Assembly (NCBI GenBank): GCA_963575745.1
Contig: CAUYUJ010018468.1
Span: 16,001 to 80,000, forward strand
Reading direction: 5' to 3'
Source of the DNA: Prorocentrum cordatum
Taxonomy: Eukaryota > Sar > Dinophyceae > Prorocentrales > Prorocentraceae
Length of the DNA stretch: 64,000 nucleotides
Numbering within the stretch: position 1 is the first letter of the stretch; each line of letters starts with the position of its first letter. Of the stretch, positions 22,356 to 31,465 are shown in pieces. The position numbers and the translations under genes were made by a program. The notes under the pieces are model-generated. The model saw only the letters and a list, made by a program, of their open reading frames with translations. It ran no database searches and was not told the DNA's origin.

Positions 22356-23546
22356 CTAGATGCCGACCTGGCCCACGATGACGATCGCCCCCGCCCTCGG
22401 CAAGGGAGCGACCTCCAGATCGAAGGCCTGCAGATTGTCGCAAAGGACCCTTTCCCCAGCACGAGTTTGTGGCGCGAGACCATCCGGCACGCTGCACAGT
22501 CGGCCAAGGTGGAGAGATCCTTCACGGATTGCGCCAGCTTCTTGAATATCACAGGAATGGACTTGCCCTGCATGTCCACGCCGAGGTCGTCGTGGATGGC
22601 GCGGCGGCCCAGCAGCGAGTAGTCCGCATCGCGAGCCATGTAGGACTTCGCGTTGGCCAACCCCACATTGCGGATGAGGGTGTGGTATAGCTGGCAGAGC
22701 GCCTCTGTCTCGATTGTGTCTGAATAAAAGTAGTGGCGCAGGCGCGCTTCAAGGAAAGCGCTGTGGAATGTGAACAATGTCCTGAAGTCCGGGCGCACTA
22801 CTCTGGTCAAGTTCTCGCGCAGGATCTCAGCCCCCTGCAGGGCCAGGTTGGCGGGCGGCGGGATCGAACGCGGCTCGCCCTGGAGCACGTGCGCACAAAT
22901 GGCCGGCACATCTGGATCAACAGGAATGTCTTCCTGCAAGGTCGCCGTGATCCAGCGCAAGATGGGAACGACCTGCATCGAAGACCAAATTGCCCCGATG
23001 GCCTTGCGGAAGGCAGGGGCGAATCCGTTGATCGGCGACCCGGGCGCCTTGACAACGCGCCCGATGGCATGGTCGTTCTCAAACGGTGAAGACGGCTGTC
23101 CGATCCCGTGGCCAGTCACCATCATTAAATGTGTCGAGAGAATATTCGCCCCCCGCTTGGCGGTGTTCATGTCGCCGCCGATGCCAAATGCGGCGAACCC
23201 CGCGGCCGCCCCCGCAGCGTCGTTCCAAGTCACGAACCCCGCCGCAATGCTCGGCCTGAACCCCTGGGACGACAGGGCGCCGATCGCGATGAGGGCGGCG
23301 ACGAAGTAGATGAAGAGGGGCGGTACGTTGGTCGCGGTGAAGCGCGAGACCGCGCGGCCGAGAAATTCGCTATCGATGGCCCGCTGGTCCGCGCAGGCCG
23401 CAAGCTGCCCGTCCGCGAGGTGCTGGGCCGTGTTCTCCGCCGGGAACAACTCTGCGGGGATCTCCGGGCGGTCTTCTGTTCCCAAGACTTAGCCAGCTCC
23501 CCGTGCGGCACCTTCCCACGAGGCGCGGAATAGCAGAACATGCCGA
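22356..23546 (-). pseudogene. Hypothetical protein, 3' part, split by insertion
   Basis: Minus-strand coding in three linked frames. From about 23541 (FCYSAPRGKVPHGELAKS) the frame slips near 23486-23490 into the 388-codon frame (GTEDRPEIPAELF...), and near 22500 slips again to finish with LQAFDLEVAPLP and a hydrophobic tail ending at TAG 22358-22356. A likely membrane segment is LFIYFVAALIAIGALSS, followed by an Ala/Gly-rich segment (AAGAAAGFAAFGIGG). The body has a helical pattern (RHYFYSDTIETEALCQLY). No family recognised. Its upstream part lies at 27149-27712, beyond the TIR element. Confidence 0.5.
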
Positions 23547-23556
23547 CGGGGGGGTC
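23547..23556. repeat. Target-site duplication, left copy
   Basis: CGGGGGGGTC, identical to 27139-27148. These flank the TIR element 23557-27138. On the minus strand they read GACCCCCCCG, and one copy joined across reads in frame between the two gene halves. Confidence 0.6.
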
Positions 23557-23714
23557 GTAAGGTTGATAAAACCGTGCGTGCGTGCGTACCACCTCGGTTT
23601 TTGGTCTATTACTTCTGATGTGCTTGCTTTCCTGTTGATTATGCTTTTCGCCATCTCTAGAGGGATTGCTCAAAGTAGTGGAATGCAGAACGATTCCTGT
23701 TGTAGCACATTTTA

Positions 23715-24560
23715 AAGTGAGTTCTTCTGTGGGGAATTACAAGGGAATTCTGTTCATGGCGAATTACAAAGTGTTTCCTTTTGTGGCGGAATACAAAAGG
23801 ATTCCTTTTGTGGAGGATTACAAAAAAGGATCCCTTTTGTAAAGGATTATTAAGAAATTCCCTTTGGTGGAGGAATGCAAAGGGATTCCTTTTGCGGGGG
23901 ATTGCAAATTGATTTCCTTTGAGTGCTTTCCTGGAAATGAACCAGGGGGCAAAAAAAAAAAACGTAAATCCTTGAAAATTAAAATATAAGTTTTCAATGA
24001 TGTCCAACGCTTTGAAGCAAAAGCATATATATATATATATATAAGAAAAATGTTCACAAACCGAATGCAACAATAAGTTGTTCCCATAGGGCTTCGGCGT
24101 CAAAACCTTGGAAATACTGTGTTTTTGATATGTTTTTGCTTCAAAACATTGGAAATTCATTGAAAACCTGCAATTTTTCCTAATTTCCAAATTTGTTTAT
24201 TATTTTTTCACATTTTTTCTCTCTTTTGTCCCCTGGTTCACTTCCAGGAGAGCCCTCTCAGGAAATCAATGTGTAATCCTCCACAAAAGGAATCCCTTTG
24301 TATTCCTCCACCAAGGGGAATCCCTTTGTAATCCTCCACAAAAGAAATCCTTTTGCAATTCACCGCAGAAGGACTCCCTTTTGTAATTCGCCACAAAAAG
24401 GAATCATCATGTGATCCTCCACAAAAGAAGTCCTTTTCTAATTCTCCACAAAAGAAATCCTTTTGTAATCTGCCACAAAATAAAACAATGTGTAGTTCAC
24501 CACAAAAGGATTCCCTTTTTGTAATTCAACAACAAAAGAAATCAATTTGCAATCCGCCAA
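23715..24560. repeat. Fold-back module of quasi-palindromic ~26-bp units
   Basis: Left arm 23715-23957 is a tandem set of units like GGATTACAAAGGGATTCCTTTTGTGGA; right arm 24222-24560 is the reverse complement (TCCACAAAAGGAATCCCTTTGTAAT). The innermost arms match well: 23930-23949 against 24231-24248. The centre is AT-rich with a TA dinucleotide run at 24027-24042. Each unit is itself nearly palindromic around ACAAAAGGATTCCTTTTGT. Markedly AT-rich against a GC-rich host. Confidence 0.85.
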
Positions 24561-24845
24561 CGTTTGTTTCGGGCCTCCGGAGGCCGGAGAATCGAGGGAT
24601 TCAGGCATATTAGTCTCTCTGGAACGCGCTTCGGCGCCCACCCACTGGAAGTGAGAGGGGCGAGGGGGGAGAGACGGAGGTGGAGGCGGAGGAGGGGGAG
24701 GAGGAGGAAGAAGGGCAAGGAGAGGATAACTTATGGAATCTGCGATGGGCGCCTAGCCCCAGGGAGTTATTCCCTTAGTCTGGCGGGCTGCGCATCCCAC
24801 TCGATTGTGATCTGCGAAGATCATTATGACAACGCAATGCTCCCA
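24561..24845. repeat. 280-bp direct repeat, copy 1
   Basis: Begins GTTTGTTTCGGGCCTCCGG and includes CTCTGGAACGCGCTTCGGCG, an AGG-rich run, TTATTCCCTTAGTCTGG and ATTATGACAACGCA. The second copy is at 26136-26425, roughly 80-85 percent alike by eye. Each copy is followed by a 42-bp minisatellite, so the pair looks like a tandem duplication of repeat-plus-satellite. Confidence 0.85.
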
Positions 24846-25985
24846 ACGCATGCTCGTCGTCACCATCGTCATCAGCAGAATCTTGAAACGCATACTCATC
24901 ATCATCATCGTCATCAGCAGCATCTTGAAACACATGCTCGTCGTTACCATCGTCATCAGCAGCATCTTGAGACACATACTCGTCATCATCGTCATCGTCA
25001 TCAGCAGCATCTTAAAACACATACTCGTCATCATCATCATCGTCATCAGCAGCATCTTGAAACACATGCTCGCCATTACCCTCGTTATCAACCGCATCTT
25101 GAAACGCATGCTGGTCAGCACCATCGTCATGAGCTGCATATTGAAACACATGCTCGTCAACAGCATCGCCATCAGCAGCATCTTGAAACACATGCTCGTC
25201 ATCACAATCGTCACCAGCAGCGCATTGAAACGCATGCTCGTCATCACCATCATCAGCAACATCTTGAAACAAAAGCTCGTCATCATCATCATCGTCAGCA
25301 GCATCTTGAAACACATGCTCGTCATCATCATCATCGTCATCAGCAGCATCTTGAAACACATACTCGTCATCATCACCATCGTCATCAGCAGCATCTTGAA
25401 ACACATGCTCGTCATCATCATCGTCATCAGCAGCATCTTGAAACACATGCACGTCATCACCATTGTCATCAGCATCATCTTGAAACACATGCTCGCCATC
25501 ACCATCGTCATCAGCAGCATCTTGAAACACCTGCTCGTCATCACCATCGTCATCAGCATGAAACAAATGCTCGTCATCACCATCGTCATCACCTGCATAT
25601 TGAAACACATGCTCGTCATCACCATCGTCATCAGCAGCATCTTGAAACACATGCTCGTCATCACCATCGCCATCAGCAGCATCTTGAAACACATGCTTGC
25701 CATCACCATCGTCATCAGCAGCATCTTGAAACGCAGACTCGCCATCACCATCGTCATCAGCAACATCTTGGAACACGTACGTGTCATCACCATCGTCATC
25801 AGCAGCATCTTGAAACACATACTCGCCACCATCATCGTCATCAGCAGCATCTTGGAACACGTACTCGTCATCACCATCGTCATCAGCAGCGTCTTGTAAC
25901 ACATACTCGTCGCCGCCATCGTCATCGCCATCACCTTCAGAGGAATGCGCGTTGCCACCGTCGTTATCAGCAGCATCTTGAAACG
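24846..25985. repeat. 42-bp minisatellite, about 27 copies
   Basis: Unit of 42 bases, core CATCAGCAGCATCTTGAAAC then ACATGCTCGTCATCACCATCGT, with scattered 3-bp insertions and deletions. Because 42 and the indels are multiples of 3, several frames stay open: plus gives His-rich 14-residue repeats (HHHRHQQHLETHAR), minus gives DDDGDDEHVFQDAA. The indels respect codon length, but CAT trinucleotide slippage explains that without selection. I call it a satellite, not a gene. Confidence 0.9.
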
Positions 25986-26135
25986 CGCGCTTATCGTCGC
26001 AATGGCCTTCGGAATCCCTTGCGAAGCATAATCGTTATCAACATTGTCATAACCTGCCAGCAGATTCTATTTGTAGTTTATTGCATAAGGAATTTTGGTT
26101 GTTACCCGCTGCAAAGCAACTAATACGGTAATTCG

Positions 26136-26425
26136 CTCATGTTTGCTTCGGGCCTCCGGGGGCCTGAGAAACGAGGGATTAAGGCTTAAGATGTCCCTCT
26201 GGAACGCGCTTCGGCGCTCGCCCACTGGAAGTAAGAGGGACGAGGAGGAAGAGACGGAGGTGGAGGCGGAGGAGGAGGAAGAGGAGGAAGGAGAGGAGGA
26301 CTTATGGAACCCGCTATGGGGGCTTAGACCCAGGGGGTTATTCCCTTAGTCTGGTGGACTGCGTTTCCCGATGGTGCCCTGTGAGGCCCATTATGATAAT
26401 GGATTGCCCCCAACGCATACCAGAA
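26136..26425. repeat. 280-bp direct repeat, copy 2
   Basis: Second copy of 24561-24845, starting near TTTGCTTCGGGCCTCCGGGG. Between the two copies lie the 42-bp array and about 110 bases of unique sequence. Confidence 0.85.
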
Positions 26426-26548
26426 GATTCGTAACTCTCATTTCTGGTACTCGCGACCTGCCCCTGACAGGGGATGACCTCGGGGATCCCAGGGTGATGT
26501 CGAAACCGCCATCTCCGAGGATAGGGCGGGGGCACGACAGGAAAGGGC

Positions 26549-26790
26549 AACATCTTGAAACACATACTCGTCATCACCATCATCATCAGCAACATCTTGA
26601 AACACGTACTTGTCATCACCATCGTCATCAGCAACATCTTGAAACACATACTCGTCATCATCATCGTCATCACCAGCATCTTGACACACATACTCGTCAT
26701 CATCATCGCCATCATCAGCATCTTGAAACACATACTCGTCATCACCATCGTCATCAACAGCATCTTGAAACACATACTCCTCATGATCAT
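26549..26790. repeat. 42-bp minisatellite, second array
   Basis: About six copies of the same 42-base unit as 24846-25985, consensus CATCTTGAAACACATACTCG plus TCATCACCATCGTCATCAGCAA. Separated from repeat copy 2 by about 120 bases. Confidence 0.9.
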
Positions 26791-27138
26791 CATATGTGTG
26801 TTTCTCCATATGGGAAGATATCAAGTTAAGTTCTCAACTCGGGTACTCTCTTCCGTAGCTGGTTTGAGGCTCAATCACCTTCCTGCTATCGAGTACCGCC
26901 ATCATCGCACGATCGTCGTCGCAGTCGCCATGTTGATGGATTCGACGCACGGATTATCTCCGGGGATGCTTGGGTCGCGACAGCGATGATATGAGAACGC
27001 ACTTTGTGATTGCATGAAAACACGCATGTACACGCGCGCACAACTTTGTCAACTGATGCCGAAGATGATGATGCTAGTGACGGCGATGCAACGCAGCAGA
27101 ACGAAGTTGTACGCACACACGGTTTTATCAACTCCACG

Positions 27139-27148
27139 CGGGGGGGTC
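27139..27148. repeat. Target-site duplication, right copy
   Basis: CGGGGGGGTC, identical to 23547-23556; see the TIR element entry. Confidence 0.6.
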
Positions 27149-27712
27149 CTCCGTCCTCCAGTAGCTCTGCTTGAACGCGGGAAGAGTCCTCAAGAAATCC
27201 ACGGCTTGCCGCAGGACCCCGCTGTCACCGCTGTCGACGCTCAGCCGGTAGAGGTCGTTCTAATTCGACAGCTCGAAACATATATTGGCAGAGGACCTGA
27301 CAGATGCCTTCTCGGCCTGCAGTACCTCGTGCAACACCGCCGACAGATGTGGCAAGATGTTGCTCCTGGTCGAAGCTCTGCCCCCCCGCGCTGGGGGCCC
27401 CTGTTCGCACGGCAGCCACGTGGGGTGGTGGAGATTTTTCTGAGCGGCGGCTCCAAGGACAGCTCCAGGAGGCGGGGCGGACTCGGCTGGGGCACATGGC
27501 GAGATAATTAACTGCTGGGGCGCATAGGCCGCGGCAGCGGGTGCACGTGCCAGGGGCAAAATGACCCTCATTATGACGCAGGCGTCCCGAATTCGGGGAA
27601 CGCAGGCACCAAACAAGAAAACGGGCGGAAGGAGCAGTCGCACAAGTGGCGCCAGCTCTGACCGTACCGAACAACGCGCAAGGGCGTGGATCACGCCGCG
27701 CTGCGGCGGCAC
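27149..27712 (-). pseudogene. Hypothetical protein, 5' part, split by insertion
   Basis: Minus-strand frame from about 27712. Protein-like from RDACVIMRVILPLARAP through NILPHLSAVLHEVLQAEK to ICFELSN, then an in-frame TAG at 27260-27258, then the same frame continues clearly coding (NDLYRLSVDSGDSGVLRQAV, FLRTLPAFKQSYWRTEDPP) to the element border. The continuation lies at 23546-22356 on the far side of the TIR element. Start unknown; the 27712 codon is only the first alternative start. The in-frame stop adds to the evidence that the locus is dead or the assembly imperfect. Confidence 0.45.
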
Positions 27713-27849
27713 GGAGGGGCCGGGGTGGCCGCACCGCCCAACACGAAGAGGAGGCCAAGGAACAGGAGAGACACGGAGGGCGCAAGGGCACGCGGCGGCA
27801 GGAGAACGGGGGAACAGGTGGAGGCCTCACTCACAGGGACTCACAGGAT

Positions 27850-29885
27850 GCACTTGGGCATGAGAGCGACCGTCCTAGTCAAGGAACCGGCGGCCCTGTC
27901 TTCTGAATCCACAGCCTGCAACTTGCCTGACACTGAGAGTCGGGGGGGTGCAGTCCCCCGGACCACCCTGCGGGAGGGCCGCGATGAACTGCCAAAGGAT
28001 AAACCACTTGTGCAGTAGCTAGAACTCGAAGGCGACGCCCACTGTGGGAAGCGAGTCGTCGACGTCGTCGGCGTACAACGCGGGCAACTGATCCGTCTCA
28101 GGGGACGGGGGCGCAAAGTCGCGAGCGTCAACCGAGGTAACAGAGGCGGACCTGCCGGGGGATCCGCGGTGACCTGCCAAAAGATGAACCACTTGCCAGG
28201 GATACGCTCACCCCAGGCCCGGCCTCAGGTGGCGCCTGGAACGCCGCAAACCAAAACATGTCCTCGCGGGCGATCCGCGCCCCGTCGCAGGGGCTGGAGG
28301 ATCCCGTTCCTGCGGGGTCAGACTGTCGCTGACCAACGCTGTCCGGATCACTCCTTGGCAGCCTCTGCTGTCAGCATGCTCCTCGGAGCCTTGCCAGTGA
28401 GCCTTCAGGATGCCCATTGATGTCCGCGTCGCTCCACGGCATCAGACTCTGTAAAGGGGCGCAGCCAAGAGCCGCAGTGACAGGTGCATCTTCGTTGGGT
28501 AGGGGGGGGGTCCGAGCGGCACTGAGCGCCGCATCAGCACAGAAGGAGGAGGAAGGGGAGGGGAGACGCAGCCAAGAGCCGCACAAACCGGTGAATTGGA
28601 GGAGGAGTAGGAAGAGGCAGCGCCAATGTCGATGCTGTGCGGTCGGAGTCACCTCTGTGATACCTCCACCGCTCCCTGTGGAGGGTATTCAGCGACCGCG
28701 GGGGGGAACAACACGCCAGTCCTCTGGTGGGGGACTGCGCTGTCACTTGCCAAGAGCAGCACGACCTGGAGAATGTACGTGAGGTGTGCCACCACGTGGC
28801 GTGGCACGACGGACGTGACCAATGCCTCCAAACTTGGGATGGTCCGTCGCACTGCCCCGTACCCAGCCAAAGCACACTTGGACGGGGGCGCAGCCGAGAG
28901 CCGCACAAACTGATGAGTGGCAACGTCAGGTGGAGCGCTGGAGGTGGGCCTCTGGCCAACATTCCCAGTCATCCAAAGTGGGTGCCCCGGAGGGGCGACA
29001 TTGACGGCCCCCTGTCCCGTGGGGCAGTCAGGTCTAAGGTGGGACGCGGGGGGGTGGATTATTTCAGCCACCGGGCCCACTGTCCAGGATGGAACCACGA
29101 GACCAGCGTGGGCTGTCTAGTACGCAGCGCATGGGCATTGGCGCACCTCTGTGCCATAAGAGGTAGCACGGGGGTATTAAGGCCAAGGCCTGGCGCTGCG
29201 ACGAAATCTGCCCACGTCGTGGCCAGGAGCAACCACGAGGGAAGCTTGACCGTGGGGTGACTGACACCCCCCATTGACCTCAGCCCCCAAGCCCTGCGTC
29301 GCTGTTCGAGGCAAAGGGCCGGTTGAGGACCATGGGGCTGCCAACCCAGCGGGCTCCGCCCACAGGGTCAGCGCGACAGAGACCACCTTGCATTGGGAGG
29401 GGGAGGTTGTTACCAGCTGCCCAAGATCATTGTTGCCCAGGAAGCACGCGTTGCGTTCCATGGCGGGCCGAGTTGCAACTCTGAGAATTGACGTGTCCCG
29501 GTAGACCAGACATGGCTTGAGCCACAGACAAGCTGCGCGGGCCATCCTCCACGAGAAGCAGGGAAGGGAGACGGGCGAGGCGGGCGGGGGGGAAGCGGGT
29601 AGCAAGCACAGCGATAGTTTAGGCAACCGGCTCCAGCAGCAGGCCTTTGTCGGCCTTCCGCGCCATGGCGCGGAAGTCGAAGGGGCCGACGAGGGTGCGC
29701 AGCGCCTCGCGAGCAGGGGCGCCCAAGCCAGCGGGCTTGATGCCAGCCCAGGCAGCCTCGAGCAGCTGGCGGCCCTCGGGCCTGAGGTCGGCCCACTGGC
29801 CGGCAGGGGCCAACGCCACATGGCCGGGCCCCGACGTGTCCGCGCGGGTGAGCGAGGGCACATCGCGCTTGCGGCGCAGCCTGAG
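27850..29885. other. No gene supported; short dispersed motifs
   Basis: Many overlapping frames on both strands, none convincing. Repeated words: CTGCCAAARGATRAACCACTTG at 27991-28012 and 28173-28194, and CGCAGCCRAGAGCCGCA at about 28461, 28567 and 28886. These suggest an old tandem or dispersed repeat. The 3' flank of the virus-like locus begins after 29885. Confidence 0.35.
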
Positions 29886-31465
29886 CTACAATCGGCTGGT
29901 GGCGAACCTCTCCGGGTAGGCCCCGGCGCCCCCCGACCGACATGGGCGTGGCCAACCAGGTAACCAGGCCTCGATCTGGGCGCGGGGGGGCGAGAAGCCT
30001 CGCGCGAGGTCGCGCTCCATGTGGACGCGAACCGCAGCCTCGTCGCACCCCCGCGCCACGAGTTGGCTCCACGCGCCCAGCCGGCCCAGCGGGTACCCGA
30101 AGGGCCCGCTGACCCAGGGGGCGCTCCGGAGCAGGGCACCGACGACGTTGGCCCGGCAGGCGCTCCAGCCCTCCGACGTCGTGAGCACCTGCAGGAACTC
30201 GGAGCGTGAGCCCACCGACTCGAGGCCCTTGCTGGGGCTGGCGATGCCGAGGGCCGCCATGGCTTTCGAGACGCCAGCGCTGCGAACCACGTCGGCGAAG
30301 AACGCCTCGACGTCGTCGCCGAGCACCCTGTAGAAATCGGGCTCGACTCCGACGTCGAGGCAGATGGACAGGGGGAGCGCCACCGCGAGGATGCTGTCCA
30401 ACACCTGCGTGCTCCGCCAGCCGCTTCCGACTCCGCGGTCGCGTGGCACCTCGAGGCCGGCCACGGTGACGCCCTGGTCGAAAAGCAGGTCTGGCAACCC
30501 GGCCATGGCCTCCGCGTAGCCAGGCGGAGGGCATGCACCCGCCTCGTTGGCAGATGGTCGAAGTGCCTGATGCCGAGGGCCAGGGCGCGCTGCCCGGCGG
30601 CGAGGCAGGCGCGGGCCCGCTCCTGGCCCGCGGGCCCTCCACGCCAGCCGGCCCCGGCGTAGCCGGTGCACCGCCCCAGGATGGCCTCGGCATGCTGGAG
30701 GAGCCAGGCCTCCCTGACGTGGACGTGCAGACCGGACGGGAGCGTGTCCCTGGCCTTCTTGCGCTCGCGCTTGACGAAGGGACGCTGGGGGGTGGCTTGA
30801 AACCGGGCGGCAGGCAGCAGGCGCACCCCTCCCGGCCGGCCGCGACACCAGCCCACCCCGCCAGCTTCGACCTCCCCGAGGCAGCGAAGCCTGCATATGA
30901 ACCGCTCGCCCTCTGGCTGCGTGGGACCCACGCGCCCGGTGGAACCACTGGTCGCCCACTTGCCGGGCGCCCTGAGCACCTCGTCCCACGGGACGAAGCG
31001 CTCGTCGTCTCGTCTCTGCGATCCCCCGATCCTCTGCGCTAGGAGGTCCAGCCCCCTGAGGAAGTGGCGCTCGACCGTCAGCGCCTGCCACTTGGTGAGG
31101 TGAGGGGCGTGCTCGCCGGCACACCACGCACGCACCCTGTGCAGCTGTGCGCGCTCGGCTGGGACCCATGAGCCAGGGTGGGTCGCGCTGCCGAAGAATG
31201 TAATGTGTTGAGGCCCTGCAGGTACCGCCACGCCCCGTGCTTGCGCCCCTCCGGCCACCACGTGGGCCCCGCTGTTGAGCCAGCCCAGATGCCACCCCTC
31301 TTGCCCCTGCTCTGGAGGCGCGGCCGCCCACCGCCGAAGATGCGCCGCCTTGCTGCTGCCATCCGCCTACGACCGTCTGCCTGCGCCGACGCAGAGCCGG
31401 CCCCGCGCCCACCGCACTTGCTCCTCCGGGCCTCGAAGGGGCGCTGGCCCGGAGGAGGGCTGCTG
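29886..31465 (-). pseudogene. Endogenous RNA-dependent RNA polymerase-like gene, broken
   Basis: Follows the capsid-like ORF on the same strand. First segment (about 31366-30550): contains ATSGSTG near an upstream W, and a basic VKRERKKARD at about 30749-30780 that resembles motif F of dsRNA-virus polymerases. Second segment (about 30550-29886, shifted frame): SGWRSTQVLDS (about 30404-30434, motif B) and LGDDV (30310-30326, motif C), followed by a Lys/Glu-Phe-Leu block like motifs D/E. Order and spacing fit a viral RdRp; totivirus-like (Ghabrivirales) is my best guess. Breaks: TGA 31468-31466, TAG 31369-31367, and a frameshift near 30540-30560. GDD and SG..T are intact, but the gene cannot yield one product as read. 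Confidence 0.6.

Larger units (their letters stand above)
23557..27138. mobile_element. Non-autonomous TIR element carrying fold-back and minisatellites
   Basis: Ends are inverted: left GTAAGGTTGATAAAACCGTG then (CG TG)n GTAC at 23557-23589; right, read inward on the minus strand, CGTGGAGTTGATAAAACCG then TG TG CGTAC at 27138-27109. The shared core is GTTGATAAAACCGTG. A 10-bp direct duplication (CGGGGGGGTC) flanks it, and deleting the element plus one copy fuses the minus-strand gene halves in one frame. Inside: a fold-back module (23715-24560), two ~280-bp direct repeats and two 42-bp minisatellites. No transposase is seen. A 9-11-bp duplication is typical of Mutator-like elements, so that superfamily is the best guess. 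Confidence 0.6.

Noticed and set aside
24846-25985. CRISPR array
   Set aside because: Units are contiguous with no unique spacers, and the genome context is eukaryotic.
24564-26123. 519-codon His-rich plus-strand ORF
   Set aside because: It is a read-through of the 42-bp satellite; other frames across the same DNA are equally open and periodic.
29177-30480. Continuation of the 694-codon minus ORF below ~30550
   Set aside because: The protein-like polymerase pattern moves to another frame at ~30550; the remainder of this frame is Arg/Ser/Pro shadow.
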